From: Stutzerimonas nitrititolerans
GTDB taxonomy: Bacteria > Pseudomonadota > Gammaproteobacteria > Pseudomonadales > Pseudomonadaceae
DNA: 64,000 nt
Reading direction: 5' to 3'
NCBI RefSeq assembly: GCF_003696285.1
Contig: NZ_RFFL01000012.1
Coordinates: 62,001-126,000 of the forward strand
Shown: positions 47,235 through 57,137 of the stretch, in pieces
How the letters are laid out: every line of letters begins with the position of its first letter
Position numbering within the stretch: position 1 is the first letter of the stretch
The notes under the pieces: model-generated
Told to the model about the DNA's origin: nothing
What the model saw: only the letters and a program-made list of their open reading frames with translations
The model's database searches: none
Made by a program: the position numbers and the translations under genes

Positions 47235-47914
47235 GCCCCGTCAGCTCGACGTCACCGCCTGCAACCGATGCACCCGATCGGGCCGCCATCGGCGCGCAAG
47301 ACATGCTGGACGGGCGGCCGCTGATCATCTGCGAGCACTGCGACTCGGTCTACCAGCGCCCTGTCCTGGCGCGCCGACAGACCGCCCATTGCCTGCGCTG
47401 CGGCGCGCTGCTGGAGCGGGGCCGTCACCTGAACACCGACCAGTTGCTGGCGCTCACCCTGGCGGCCGCGATCCTGTTCCTGTTCGCCAATGCCTTCCCC
47501 ATCATGCAGATCGGCCTGCAGGGGCTCAGCAACGAGGCGACGTTGTGGGGCGCCGTCGAGGCCCTGGCCTACGGGCGGATCACGCCCATCGCGCTGGTCA
47601 CCGGGCTGAGCATCATCTTCGCGCCGGGCCTGCAGATCATCCTGCTGGCCTGGGTGCTGGTGCACGCCCGTAGCGGCAAGATCGCGCCGGGCTTTCGCGC
47701 CTGCATGCGGGCACTGGAGCACCTGCGTCCCTGGAGCATGCTGGAGGTCTGCCTGCTGGGCATTCTGGTCGCCATCATCAAGCTCGCCGGTATGCTCGAA
47801 GTGCATCCGGGCATCGGCCTCTGGGCCATGGCCATCCTCACCATCCTGATCCTGCTGATCGCCGGTCGCGACGTACGCGGCCTGTGGGACGAACTGGGCG
47901 TGGAGGCACGATGA
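47222..47914 (+). CDS. pqiA: Paraquat-inducible protein A, first copy
   Basis: A 230-residue PqiA-type membrane protein: a zinc-ribbon-like head with CEHC and CLRCG pairs (about residues 37-60), then four membrane segments. The GTG at 47222 overlaps the phospholipase gene by 13 bp; a TTG slightly later is possible. In E. coli one PqiA has two such modules; here they are split into two adjacent genes. PqiA works with the MCE protein PqiB in lipid transport across the envelope. Confidence 0.9.
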   Translation: MDALSPVSSTSPPATDAPDRAAIGAQDMLDGRPLIICEHCDSVYQRPVLARRQTAHCLRCGALLERGRHLNTDQLLALTLAAAILFLFANAFPIMQIGLQGLSNEATLWGAVEALAYGRITPIALVTGLSIIFAPGLQIILLAWVLVHARSGKIAPGFRACMRALEHLRPWSMLEVCLLGILVAIIKLAGMLEVHPGIGLWAMAILTILILLIAGRDVRGLWDELGVEAR

Positions 47915-48528
47915 CCCCACCGCCCTATGCCTCGGAATTGGGCCTGCAGCTGTGCCACGACTGCGGCCTTGCATGCCGGCTGACGGACCGCGACTGCCCG
48001 CGCTGCGAGGCCGCGCTCCACCCGCGCAAGCCGAACAGCATCGCACGTACCTGGGCCTTGCTGATCGCCGCGCTGATCCTGTACCTGCCGGCGAACATGC
48101 TGCCGGTGATGTACACCGACATGTTCGGCAGCGGCAGCGAAAACACTATTCTTAGCGGCGTGGTCGAGTTCTGGAAAGGCGGTTCCTGGGACATCGCGCT
48201 GCTGATCTTCATCGCCAGCGTGGTGGTGCCCTGCATGAAGTTCTTCGTGCTCGGCATGCTGCTGATCTGCGCCCAGCGCCGCAGCCGCTGGGCCATGCGC
48301 GAACGTGCGCGCCTGTACCGCTTCATCGAGACCATCGGCTACTGGTCGATGCTGGACGTGCTGGTCGTGGCCCTGGTGGCGGCGCTGGTGCAGTTCCGCG
48401 CGCTGAGTACCATAGAGCCACGCCTGGGCATCCTGTTCTTCGGCCTGGTGGTCGTGCTGACGATGCTGGCCTCGATGACCTTCGATCCGCGATTGACCTG
48501 GGATGCAGAGAACGACGATGTCCGATAA
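47911..48528 (+). CDS. pqiA: Paraquat-inducible protein A, second copy
   Basis: A 205-residue PqiA module with CHDC and CPRCE pairs followed by four membrane segments (for example TWALLIAALILYLPANMLPV). It overlaps the first pqiA by 4 bp and pqiB by 11 bp. The two genes together correspond to the halves of E. coli PqiA. Confidence 0.9.
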   Translation: MTPPPYASELGLQLCHDCGLACRLTDRDCPRCEAALHPRKPNSIARTWALLIAALILYLPANMLPVMYTDMFGSGSENTILSGVVEFWKGGSWDIALLIFIASVVVPCMKFFVLGMLLICAQRRSRWAMRERARLYRFIETIGYWSMLDVLVVALVAALVQFRALSTIEPRLGILFFGLVVVLTMLASMTFDPRLTWDAENDDVR

Positions 48529-50194
48529 CCCATACCGCCCCGAAACACCTGCCGGCGCCCCCGAGATCAGGCAGCGACGCGCTCGCGTCTCGCTGGTCTG
48601 GCTGGTCCCCATCGCCGCGGCGCTGGTGGGCTTTTCCATGGTGGTGCAGAACTGGCTTTCGGCCGGTCCGCAGATCACCGTGAGCTTCGAGACGGCCGAA
48701 GGACTCGAGGCCAACAAGACGCAGGTCAAGTACAAGAACGTGGTCATCGGCCAGGTCACCGAAATCAACCTCAGCGAGGATCACACTCGCGTCATCGCCA
48801 CGATCGAGCTGGATCAGCACGCCGAACCCTTTACCCGCGAAGACACCAAGTTCTGGGTCGTGCGGCCGCGCATCGGTGCCAGTGGCGTATCCGGCGTCGA
48901 CACCCTGCTGTCCGGCGCCTTCATCGGTGCGGATGCCGGACGGGCCGAGGAAACCCGCCGCGAGTTCGTCGGCCTGGAAGCGCCGCCACCAGTGACCTTT
49001 GGCGTCAAGGGCAAGCAGTTCACCCTGCACACCGATGACCTGGGCTCGCTCGGCATCGGCTCACCGCTGTACTTTCGCCGCCTCCAGGTTGGTCAGGTGA
49101 TCTCGTTCGGCCTGGCCGACGATGGCAAGGGTGTCCAGGTCCAGGTGTTCGTCAACGCGCCCTACGACAACTTCGTCACCGACGATACGCGCTTCTGGAA
49201 CGCCAGTGGCGTCGACGTATCGGTCGCCGCCGACGGCCTTACCGTCAATACCGAGTCGCTCTCGGCGATACTCGCCGGCGGCATCGCCTTCCGCGCCCCC
49301 AACTACAGCCCCGACGCCAGACCCGCCGCAGAGGACAGCGAATTCACCCTGTTTTCCGACATGCGCCGAGCGATGGCCCCTGCGGACGGCCCGCCACGCT
49401 ACGTGCAGATGCGCTTCGACCAACCCCTGCGCGGCCTCAACGTCGATGCACCAGTGGAGTTTCTCGGCGTACCCATCGGCCGCGTGGTGTCAGTCAAGCT
49501 CGACTACGACGAGCAGAACAAGAACTTCCCCGTGGTGGTCGGTGCGGTGATTTTCCCCAACCGCCTGGGCGCCGCTCACGACAAGCTGTCCCAAGCCCTG
49601 GGCGGCAACACCGAGGAGCATGCCGCGCGCCTTATGCAGATGTTCGTCGAGCGCGGCCTCAGGGCCCAGGCGCGAACCGGCAACCTGCTCACCGGCCAGC
49701 TGTACATCTCGCTGGATTTCGACCCGCGCGCGCCGCAAGTCGCCTTCGACCAGCAGGCCCGGCCCATGGTCATCCCGACCATCGCCGGCAGCTTCGACAA
49801 GCTGCAGGAGCAGCTGCAGGCCATGGTCGACAAGCTCAGCAAGCTGCCCATCGAATCCCTGGCCGATAACCTGAACGGCAGCCTCGACGAGCTGCGCCAG
49901 ACCTTGAAGCAGGTCAACGGCGATGTCCTGCCGCAGCTGCAGCGCACCCTGGAGCGATCGGAACAGACCCTGCAGAACGCCAACCAGGCGCTGGCCGACG
50001 GCTCACCCCAGCGTCAGCAGTTGGGCGATACGCTGGAGGAAGTCCAGCGTGCGGTGCGCTCCGTGCGGGTGCTTTCCGATTACCTCAGCCGCCATCCGGA
50101 ATCCCTGATCCGCGGCCGCAACAGCAGCGATGAGCCCACCAGCTACAAGGGCCAGGCCACTTCCCGCGAACTGAACACGGAGCTCCAGCCATGA
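48518..50194 (+). CDS. pqiB: MCE-domain intermembrane transport protein PqiB
   Basis: A 558-residue protein with one N-terminal membrane anchor (about residues 27-47), three MCE domains (starting near 53, 167 and 300) and a long C-terminal helical region with heptad-like repeats (DKLQEQLQAMVDKLSKLP). PqiB forms hexameric needles bridging the inner and outer membranes for lipid movement. The start at 48518 (MSDNPYRPETP) overlaps the second pqiA. It overlaps pqiC by 4 bp. Confidence 0.93.
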   Translation: MSDNPYRPETPAGAPEIRQRRARVSLVWLVPIAAALVGFSMVVQNWLSAGPQITVSFETAEGLEANKTQVKYKNVVIGQVTEINLSEDHTRVIATIELDQHAEPFTREDTKFWVVRPRIGASGVSGVDTLLSGAFIGADAGRAEETRREFVGLEAPPPVTFGVKGKQFTLHTDDLGSLGIGSPLYFRRLQVGQVISFGLADDGKGVQVQVFVNAPYDNFVTDDTRFWNASGVDVSVAADGLTVNTESLSAILAGGIAFRAPNYSPDARPAAEDSEFTLFSDMRRAMAPADGPPRYVQMRFDQPLRGLNVDAPVEFLGVPIGRVVSVKLDYDEQNKNFPVVVGAVIFPNRLGAAHDKLSQALGGNTEEHAARLMQMFVERGLRAQARTGNLLTGQLYISLDFDPRAPQVAFDQQARPMVIPTIAGSFDKLQEQLQAMVDKLSKLPIESLADNLNGSLDELRQTLKQVNGDVLPQLQRTLERSEQTLQNANQALADGSPQRQQLGDTLEEVQRAVRSVRVLSDYLSRHPESLIRGRNSSDEPTSYKGQATSRELNTELQP

Positions 50195-50805
50195 CCCTGC
50201 GCCCCTCTCTGCTGATGCTTGGCGGTGCGCTCATCCTGAGCGCCTGCAGCTCGGTGCCCACCCGCTATCACACGCTCATCGCCACGCAGCCGCAAACGAG
50301 CTCAGCCGTTCAAGCGGTCGACTTCCAGCTGCAGGTGCTGCCGGTACGCATCCCGGTGCAGGTCGACCAGCCCAGCCTGGTGGTGCGCGAAAGCGATGGC
50401 CGCCTGGCGATTCTGGAAACCGCGCTCTGGGCCTCGCCACCGGCCGATGAGTTTCACGACGCCCTGGCGATCGAACTGGAACAGCGCCTCGGCGTGCGTG
50501 ATCTGGCCGGCCTGCCGGGCCGCGCCGACAAGCCCCTGCTGAGCCTGCGCACCGACGTTCGTCGCTTCGATTCGCTGCCCGGTCGGCATGCCGTGCTGGA
50601 CGCCATGTGGAGTTTGGAAATTAGCGGGCACGGCCAGCAAAAACGCACATTAACCTGTGCCAGCGTGATCAATGAGCAAGCGGGCAGCGAGGTGGACAGC
50701 CTTGTCCTGGCCCACCAGCGCGCTATCGGTGTATTGGCCGACAGGGTGGCGCGCACGGCACGGCAATGGGCGGCGAATCCCGACAGCGATTGCCCACAGC
50801 CCTAG
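50191..50805 (+). CDS. pqiC: PqiC-type outer-membrane lipoprotein
   Basis: A 204-residue lipoprotein with lipobox LSAC (Cys19) and the PqiC/YmbA fold (TRYHTLI and later QVLPVRIPVQVDQPSLVVR). It docks PqiB at the outer membrane. It is the last gene of the phospholipase-pqiA-pqiA-pqiB-pqiC run; about 90 bp separate it from pyrC. Confidence 0.88.
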   Translation: MTLRPSLLMLGGALILSACSSVPTRYHTLIATQPQTSSAVQAVDFQLQVLPVRIPVQVDQPSLVVRESDGRLAILETALWASPPADEFHDALAIELEQRLGVRDLAGLPGRADKPLLSLRTDVRRFDSLPGRHAVLDAMWSLEISGHGQQKRTLTCASVINEQAGSEVDSLVLAHQRAIGVLADRVARTARQWAANPDSDCPQP

Positions 50806-50895
50806 CACAATCGTGCCTATAGTTTTCAGGCCGGAAGCGGGCTGATGGATTTTCCGGTAGCATTCGCGCACGTTTTGAGCCGCCTGGAAAACCCC

Positions 50896-51939
50896 ATGTC
50901 CGACCGAATTACCCTGCTGCGTCCCGACGACTGGCATATCCATCTGCGTGACGGTGCGGCACTCGCGCATACCGTGGCGGACGCCGCACGCCAGTTCGCG
51001 CGCGCGATCATCATGCCGAACCTGGTGCCGCCGGTACGCAATGCCGCCGAGGCGCACGACTACCGCCAGCGGATCATCGATGCCCGGCCGAGCGGCAGCC
51101 GCTTCGAGCCTTTGATGGTGCTCTACCTCACCGATGGCACCAGCGTCGAGGACGTCCGCGCCGCCAAGGCCAGTGGCTTCGTGCACGCCGCCAAGCTCTA
51201 CCCCGCCGGGGCCACCACCAACTCGGCCTCCGGCGTGACGAAGATCGACAACATCTTCCATGTGCTGGACGCCATGGCCGAAGTCGGCCTGCCGCTGCTG
51301 GTGCACGGCGAAGTGACACGTTCGGAAATCGACATCTTCGATCGCGAGAAGCATTTCATCGACGAGCAGCTGGGCCGGGTGACCGAGCGCTTCCCAACGC
51401 TGAAGGTGGTCTTCGAACACATCACCACACGCGATGCGGTGCAGTTCGTCGAGGCCGCGGGCAGCAACGTGGGGGCGACCATCACCGCTCATCACCTGCT
51501 CTACAACCGCAACCACATGCTGGTGGGCGGGATTCGTCCGCACTTCTTCTGCCTGCCGATCCTCAAGCGCAACGTCCACCAGGAAGCCCTGCTGGACGCC
51601 GCCACCAGCGGCAGCCCGAAATTCTTCCTCGGCACGGACTCGGCCCCCCACGCCCAGCACGCCAAGGAAAACGCCTGTGGCTGTGCCGGCTGCTACACCG
51701 CCTACGCGGCGATCGAGCTCTATGCCGAGGCCTTCGAGCAGCGCAACGCGCTGGATCGCCTGGAAGCCTTCGCCAGCCACTTCGGCGCCGACTTCTACGG
51801 CTTGCCGCGCAACACCGAGCAGATCACCCTGGTGCGCGAGCCCTGGAGCGTACCGGGCCATCTGCCCTTCGGCGAGCACAATGTCGTGCCCCTGCGCGCC
51901 GGCGAAACCCTGCAATGGCGTCTGGAGGCAAGCGCATGA
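50896..51939 (+). CDS. pyrC: Dihydroorotase
   Basis: A 347-residue zinc amidohydrolase of the E. coli PyrC type that forms dihydroorotate in pyrimidine synthesis. Metal ligands are HIHLRDG (residues ~15-21), the Lys in [21 protein letters not shown] and GTDSAPH. The ATG at 50896 ([14 protein letters not shown]) matches the family. It overlaps rnt by 4 bp. Confidence 0.96.
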   Translation: MSDRITLLRPDDWHIHLRDGAALAHTVADAARQFARAIIMPNLVPPVRNAAEAHDYRQRIIDARPSGSRFEPLMVLYLTDGTSVEDVRAAKASGFVHAAKLYPAGATTNSASGVTKIDNIFHVLDAMAEVGLPLLVHGEVTRSEIDIFDREKHFIDEQLGRVTERFPTLKVVFEHITTRDAVQFVEAAGSNVGATITAHHLLYNRNHMLVGGIRPHFFCLPILKRNVHQEALLDAATSGSPKFFLGTDSAPHAQHAKENACGCAGCYTAYAAIELYAEAFEQRNALDRLEAFASHFGADFYGLPRNTEQITLVREPWSVPGHLPFGEHNVVPLRAGETLQWRLEASA

Positions 51940-52610
51940 GCGAGGAGCAGTTCGACGACGAATTGGAGAACAACCTCTCGGGTAAACCACGCTCGCCCAT
52001 GGCTCGGCGCTTTCGCGGTTTCCTGCCGGTGGTGGTCGACGTCGAATGCGGTGGCTTCAATTGCGCCACCGATGCCCTGCTGGAAATCGCCGCGGTGACC
52101 ATCGGCATGGACGAACAGGGCCTGCTCTATCCGCAGGAAACGATGTTCTTCCGGGTCGAGCCCTTCCCCGGTGCCAATATCGAAGCCGCTGCGCTCGAGT
52201 TCACCGGAATCAAGCTTGATCATCCCCTGCGCATGGCCGTCGCCGAATCCCATGCGATGGGCGAGATCCTGCGCAGCGTGCGCAAGGCGGTGAAATCGGC
52301 CGGCTGCAAGCGCGCCATCCTGGTGGGCCACAACAGCAGCTTCGACCTGGGTTTCCTCAACGCGGCGATCGCCCGTTGCGACATCAAGCGCAACCCCTTC
52401 CATCCCTTCTCCAGCTTCGATACCGCCACCCTCGCCGGCCTCGCCTACGGCCAGACCGTGCTGGCCAAGGCCTGCCAGGCCGCCGGCATCGAATTCGACG
52501 GTCGCGAAGCCCACTCGGCCCGCTACGACACCGAGAAGACCGCCGAGCTGTTCTGCGGCATCGTCAACCGCTGGAAGGAAATGGGCGGCTGGGAAGAGTT
52601 CGACGAGTAG
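51936..52610 (+). CDS. rnt: Ribonuclease T
   Basis: A 224-residue DEDD 3'-5' exonuclease for tRNA and stable RNA end trimming. Motifs: VDVECGGF (ExoI), [11 protein letters not shown] (ExoII) and [14 protein letters not shown] (ExoIII). Its ATG overlaps the pyrC stop (ATGA). A strong bidirectional terminator follows. Confidence 0.95.
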   Translation: MSEEQFDDELENNLSGKPRSPMARRFRGFLPVVVDVECGGFNCATDALLEIAAVTIGMDEQGLLYPQETMFFRVEPFPGANIEAAALEFTGIKLDHPLRMAVAESHAMGEILRSVRKAVKSAGCKRAILVGHNSSFDLGFLNAAIARCDIKRNPFHPFSSFDTATLAGLAYGQTVLAKACQAAGIEFDGREAHSARYDTEKTAELFCGIVNRWKEMGGWEEFDE

Positions 52611-52634
52611 CGGCTCCCTCCGCTTGCGCACAAA

Positions 52635-52666
52635 CGAAAAGGCCAGTCTCGCGACTGGCCTTTTCG
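52635..52666. terminator. Bidirectional terminator between rnt and thrC
   Basis: A 14-bp stem CGAAAAGGCCAGTC pairing with GACTGGCCTTTTCG around TCGC. A and T tracts on both sides suit both convergent genes. Confidence 0.88.
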
Positions 52667-52679
52667 TATCGATATCCCC

Positions 52680-54104
52680 TTACAACGGCTTGCCGCGATT
52701 GCCGTGTTCACTGACGAAGTTCTGCACGGCCTTGAGGTCGTTCGCCAGCACGCTGCAGCGCTCGGGACGCTCGAACAGATCGGCAAGATGCGCCGGCAAC
52801 TCCAGCGCCTTGCCAACCCCGGCCTTTTCCACCGCCTCGGGGAATTTCACCGGATGCGCGGTGCCCAGGATCACCATCGGCGTTGCCAGGCTGCGGCGGC
52901 ATTCGCGTGCGGCATGGACACCGATGGCAGTATGCGGGTCGAGCACTTCGCCGGTGGCCGCGAACACCTCGGCGATGGTCTTGCAGGTCTGCTCGTCGTC
53001 CACCGCCAGGGAATCGAACAGCTTGCGCGCCTCGGTCCAGCGTTCTTCCTCGACCGCCAGCTTGCCGCTGGTCTTGAAGGCGTTCATCAGTTCGGCCACG
53101 GCGGCGCCGTTGCGGCCGTGCAGGTCGAACAGCAGACGCTCGAAGTTGGACGAGACCATGATGTCCATGGACGGCGACAGCGACGGATGCAGCGTGTCCT
53201 TGTCGTAGCGGTTGCCGGACATGAAGCGGTGCAGGATGTCGTTACGATTGGTGGCGACGATCAGCTGGTTGATCGGCAGCCCCATGTTGCGCGCCAGGTA
53301 GCCGGCGAAAATATCGCCGAAGTTGCCGGTCGGCACCGAGAAGGCCACCGAGCGGGCCGGCCCGCCCAGCTGCAGCGCAGCGTGGAAGTAATAGACGATT
53401 TGGGCCATGATCCGCGCCCAGTTGATCGAGTTCACCGCCACCAGGCGGGTGCCCTTGAGGAAGCCCTGGTCGGCGAAGCTGTCCTTGACCATCTCCTGGC
53501 AGTCGTCGAAGTTGCCTTCGATGGCGATGTTGTGGATGTTGCCGCCGAGGATGGTGGTCATCTGCCGGCGCTGCACTTCCGAGACGCGGTTGTGCGGATG
53601 CAGGATGAAGATGTCGACGTTCTCGCAGCGGCGGCAGCCTTCGATCGCCGCCGAGCCCGTGTCACCGGAGGTGGCGCCGATGATCACCACGCGCTCGCCA
53701 CGCTTGGCCAGTACGTAGTCGAGCAGGCGACCGAGCAGCTGCAGGGCGAAATCCTTGAACGCCAGGGTCGGGCCGTGGAACAGCTCCATTACCCATTCGT
53801 TGCCATCCAGTTGCCGCAGCGGCGCAACCGCGCTGTGGGCAAATACGCCCTGCTCTGATGAAGAATAGGTCTCTTCGAGAATCTGCTTGAAGTCGGCGTC
53901 CGGAATGCTGCCGGCCACGAAGGGACGCATCACCTTGAAGGCCAGTTCGTGATACGGCAGGCCGGCCCAGGAGGCGATTTCCTCGACGGTGAAGCGCGGC
54001 AGGTTTTCCGGCACATACAGGCCGCCGTCGCTGGCCAGTCCGGCCAGCAGCACATCTTCGAAATTCAGGGCCGGAGCCTGGCCACGGGTACTGATGTAGC
54101 GCAT
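52680..54104 (-). CDS. thrC: Threonine synthase
   Basis: A 474-residue PLP enzyme turning phosphohomoserine into threonine. The PLP lysine lies in TLAFKDFALQ, and the phosphate-binding region is GATSGDTGSAA. The N-terminal MRYISTRG motif fixes the start at 54104. It lies 58 bp after hom on the same strand, forming the threonine branch operon. Confidence 0.96.
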   Translation of the reverse strand: MRYISTRGQAPALNFEDVLLAGLASDGGLYVPENLPRFTVEEIASWAGLPYHELAFKVMRPFVAGSIPDADFKQILEETYSSSEQGVFAHSAVAPLRQLDGNEWVMELFHGPTLAFKDFALQLLGRLLDYVLAKRGERVVIIGATSGDTGSAAIEGCRRCENVDIFILHPHNRVSEVQRRQMTTILGGNIHNIAIEGNFDDCQEMVKDSFADQGFLKGTRLVAVNSINWARIMAQIVYYFHAALQLGGPARSVAFSVPTGNFGDIFAGYLARNMGLPINQLIVATNRNDILHRFMSGNRYDKDTLHPSLSPSMDIMVSSNFERLLFDLHGRNGAAVAELMNAFKTSGKLAVEEERWTEARKLFDSLAVDDEQTCKTIAEVFAATGEVLDPHTAIGVHAARECRRSLATPMVILGTAHPVKFPEAVEKAGVGKALELPAHLADLFERPERCSVLANDLKAVQNFVSEHGNRGKPL

Positions 54105-54162
54105 ATAAAAACCTTCGGTTTGAGCTGAAGCCGAGCGATTCACCGCAGCTTCCAGTTCCTGA

Positions 54163-55467
54163 TTAGTTCAGTTGTTCTACTCGGATCCGTACCACGCTGC
54201 CAACCACGTCATCGAGCGCCTCGAGGGCGGCGATGGCGTCGTCGATGCACTGCTCGACCACCCGATGGGTGACCAGGATAACCGGCACCAGCCCATCCTG
54301 GACTTCCGCTTCCTTCTGCATGATCGACTCGATGTTGATACCACGCTCGGAAAGAATGGTCGCCACCTGTGCCAGCACACCCGGATGATCCTTGGCCTGG
54401 ATGCGCAGGTAATAGGCGGTCTCGCAGGCGCTGACCGGCAGGATCGGGTGAGCCGAGAGCGAGTCGGGCTGGAAAGCCAGATGCGGTACGCGATTGTTCG
54501 GGTCGGTAGTCAGCGCGCGGGCGACGTCCACCAGGTCGGCCACCACCGCCGAGGCGGTCGGCTCCATGCCAGCGCCGGCACCGTAATAAAGCGTCGAGCC
54601 TACCGCATCACCGTTGACCATCACCGCATTCATCACGCCGTTGACGTTGGCGAGCAGGCGGTCGGCGGGGATCAGCGTCGGATGCACGCGCAGCTCGATG
54701 CCCGCTTCGGTGCGGCGGGCCACACCCAGATGCTTGATCCGGTAGCCCAGGGCCTCGGCATAGTTCACATCCGCCGTGGTCAGGCGCGAAATGCCTTCGG
54801 TGTAGGCCTTGTCGAACTGCAGCGGAATGCCGAAGGCGATGGAGGCGAGGATGGTCAGCTTGTGCGCGGCGTCGATGCCTTCGACGTCGAACGTCGGATC
54901 GGCCTCCGCATAGCCCAGCGCCTGGGCTTCCTTGAGCACGTCCTCGAAGGCGCGGCCCTTCTCGCGCATCTCGGTGAGAATGAAATTGCCGGTGCCATTG
55001 ATGATGCCGGCCAGCCAGTTGATACGGTTGGCCGCCAGCCCTTCGCGGATCGCCTTGATCACGGGGATGCCGCCCGCCACCGAAGCCTCGAAGGCGACGA
55101 TGACGCCCCGCTCGCGGGCGCGGGCGAAGATCTCGTTGCCATGCACCGCGATCAGCGCCTTGTTGGCGGTGACCACGTGCTTGCCGTTCTCGATGGCCTT
55201 GAGCACCAGTTCGAGCGCCAGGGTATAGCCGCCGATCAGCTCGACGACGATATCGATCTCGGGGTTGCTGGCAACGGCGAAAACATCGTCGGTAATGGAA
55301 ATGGAGCCGGTGTCGCACTTGGGGTTGAGCTGCCGGGTTGCGATCTGCGCAACCTCGATTCCACGCCCGGCACGGCGGGCAATCTCCTCGGCATTGCGCT
55401 TGAGCACATTGAAGGTTCCGCCACCGACGGTTCCCAGCCCACAGATGCCAACTTTCACCGGTTTCAA
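54163..55467 (-). CDS. hom: Homoserine dehydrogenase
   Basis: A 434-residue enzyme reducing aspartate semialdehyde to homoserine. NAD(P) fold GLGTVGGGT is at residues ~9-17; the catalytic core includes TANKALIAVHG and GIINGTGNFIL; a C-terminal ACT domain probably senses threonine. The start is TTG at 55467: GGGGAG lies six bases upstream and KPVKVGICGLG follows, matching family N-termini. The longer ATG reading is not conserved. Confidence 0.95.
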   Translation of the reverse strand: MKPVKVGICGLGTVGGGTFNVLKRNAEEIARRAGRGIEVAQIATRQLNPKCDTGSISITDDVFAVASNPEIDIVVELIGGYTLALELVLKAIENGKHVVTANKALIAVHGNEIFARARERGVIVAFEASVAGGIPVIKAIREGLAANRINWLAGIINGTGNFILTEMREKGRAFEDVLKEAQALGYAEADPTFDVEGIDAAHKLTILASIAFGIPLQFDKAYTEGISRLTTADVNYAEALGYRIKHLGVARRTEAGIELRVHPTLIPADRLLANVNGVMNAVMVNGDAVGSTLYYGAGAGMEPTASAVVADLVDVARALTTDPNNRVPHLAFQPDSLSAHPILPVSACETAYYLRIQAKDHPGVLAQVATILSERGINIESIMQKEAEVQDGLVPVILVTHRVVEQCIDDAIAALEALDDVVGSVVRIRVEQLN

Positions 55468-55591
55468 GCTGCACTCCCCATTCCCAGCGAACGGCCGGAC
55501 GCACCAGCCGAACAAAAGAGTCGCACATTACGAATCGGCGGGGGTTTAGTCAAATTAGCTGGCGGCGGACAAGGGTTTCGGATCGATAACC

Positions 55592-55652
55592 GTAGGGCCG
55601 AATTAATTCGGTCAGGCGACAACGCGCAGAGGCCGAACGAGTTCGGCCCTAC
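55592..55652. repeat. Paired REP-like element (GTAGGGCCGAA family)
   Basis: Arms GTAGGGCCGAA (55592-55602) and TTCGGCCCTAC (55642-55652) are exact inverse complements, and each is part of a smaller GGCCGAA/TTCGG palindrome. It lies between hom and the GFA gene. A single related arm is at 57138-57159. Confidence 0.82.
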
Positions 55653-55656
55653 GCGC

Positions 55657-56154
55657 TCAGCTTTCCGCCCCGCCCAGGCCGAGGCGCTCATGCCACTGGG
55701 CCAGAGACTCGTCCGGGTACTCGGCGAAGCATTTGTCATCGGCGAAGACCTGCGGTTCGACCCAGCTCGCCTTCGAGTCGAGCATCAGGTGAGTGTGCTC
55801 CGGAGGCGTCGGAAGATCGGTGTCGATGGCCGATGCATGGGGGTGCACCAATTCCGGCCAGTTGGGATCCCACAACCAGAGCGCGCTGCCGCAGTGCTTG
55901 CAGAAATTTCGCTCCCCGTCGCTGATGCGCACCGCACCGGACTGCGGATCGACCATGCGCGCCCGATAGACGCTCAGGTGTTCCCGCCCTTCTATCGTCA
56001 GCGTCCGATGGTCGCCGCCGAGGTTGATCGCATAGCCACCGCCACCTGCCGTCTTGCGGCAGATGGAGCAATAGCAACGCATGAATGGGTAAGGCGCAGC
56101 CGACTCCAACGAGAACCGTACGGCCTTGCAGTGACAGGAACCTTCCAGCTTCAT
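55657..56154 (-). CDS. GFA-domain protein (CENP-V/GFA family)
   Basis: A 165-residue protein with the zinc-binding GFA fold: CHCKAVRFS near the N-terminus, CYCSICRK, and CKHCGSALW. The family includes glutathione-dependent formaldehyde-activating proteins, but most members have unknown substrates. The ATG at 56154 gives the typical MKLEGSCHC start. It stands between hom and dsbC, all on the minus strand. Confidence 0.88.
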   Translation of the reverse strand: MKLEGSCHCKAVRFSLESAAPYPFMRCYCSICRKTAGGGGYAINLGGDHRTLTIEGREHLSVYRARMVDPQSGAVRISDGERNFCKHCGSALWLWDPNWPELVHPHASAIDTDLPTPPEHTHLMLDSKASWVEPQVFADDKCFAEYPDESLAQWHERLGLGGAES

Positions 56155-56252
56155 GATTGCGCCCTCCGTCTGTCTTGCAGACTTTGAACGCTGGGAGCGA
56201 GACAGTTCAGCCCGGGCTGATGGGCGACACCGAGAAGATGCCGCCCGAACGA

Positions 56253-56978
56253 TCACTTGGCCTGGAGCGCGAGTTCCGCCAGCTGCGGGGCCGGCTGGTA
56301 GCCGGGAATGATCTGGCCGTCGGCGAGGACGATGGCAGGCGTGCCCTGTACGCCGATGAGCTGACCCAGCTGATACTGCTCGGCGACCGGATTGTCACAG
56401 GTGGCGGCAGGAACCTCCTCGCGCGCCTTGGCCTTGTTCATCGCCTCCTGCGGGTTCTTGGCGCACCAGACGCTGGTCAGGGTGTTGGCGCCATGGCTGC
56501 CCATTCCTTGGCGCGGAAACGCCATGTAGCGAACTTCCACGCCCAGGCGGTTCAGTTCCGGTACTTCGCTGTGCAGCTTCTGGCAATAGCCACAATCGGT
56601 GTCGGTGAACACCGTGATGTGGGTCTTGGGCTTCTCCGGCGCGAAGACCACCATGTCCTTGAGCGCAACCGCATTGATGGTGGCCGCGACCGACTGGCTC
56701 TGCGCCTGCTCGGTGAGGTTCAGCGCCTCGCCATCCTTGAACTGGAACAGGTAGCCCTGAATGACGAACTGGCCATCGGCACTGGCATACAGCTGGCGCC
56801 CGCCCTTGAGCTGCACCTGATAGACCCCCGGCATGGGGCTTTCGGCAACGGCCTCGATCGGCATGCCAGGCTGAATGGCATTCAGCGCATCTCGGATAGC
56901 CTTGTCGGGATCGGCGGCGACGGACAGGGAAGAAGCCAGGCCCAAGGCCACGGCAGCGAACAGACGACTCACGCGCAT
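56253..56978 (-). CDS. dsbC: Thiol:disulfide interchange protein DsbC
   Basis: A 241-residue periplasmic disulfide isomerase. A signal peptide (cleavage near residue 22, SVAAD) precedes an N-terminal dimerisation domain and a thioredoxin fold with active site CGYC (DTDCGYCQK) and the cis-Pro segment GTPAIV. The start at 56978 (MRVSRLF) gives the best signal peptide. It is next to xerD, as commonly seen. Confidence 0.94.
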   Translation of the reverse strand: MRVSRLFAAVALGLASSLSVAADPDKAIRDALNAIQPGMPIEAVAESPMPGVYQVQLKGGRQLYASADGQFVIQGYLFQFKDGEALNLTEQAQSQSVAATINAVALKDMVVFAPEKPKTHITVFTDTDCGYCQKLHSEVPELNRLGVEVRYMAFPRQGMGSHGANTLTSVWCAKNPQEAMNKAKAREEVPAATCDNPVAEQYQLGQLIGVQGTPAIVLADGQIIPGYQPAPQLAELALQAK

Positions 56979-57137
56979 GGAAACTCCTGGCGACATCGAT
57001 CAAAGAGGTGGGCGCGAAGATTATCATAGCCACCAGCCTCTCAACTGCCGGGACGGTCTTGGCAACCTCGGGTTGTGGCCTGTGGCGCATCTCGACGGCG
57101 GCTGGCCAAACCAGCCCGCCCTACGAGCTAGGCCTCG

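Noticed and set aside
54172-56187. 671-codon open frame antisense to hom and the GFA gene
   Set aside because: It spans two well-supported genes and a REP element; this is a chance consequence of GC bias.
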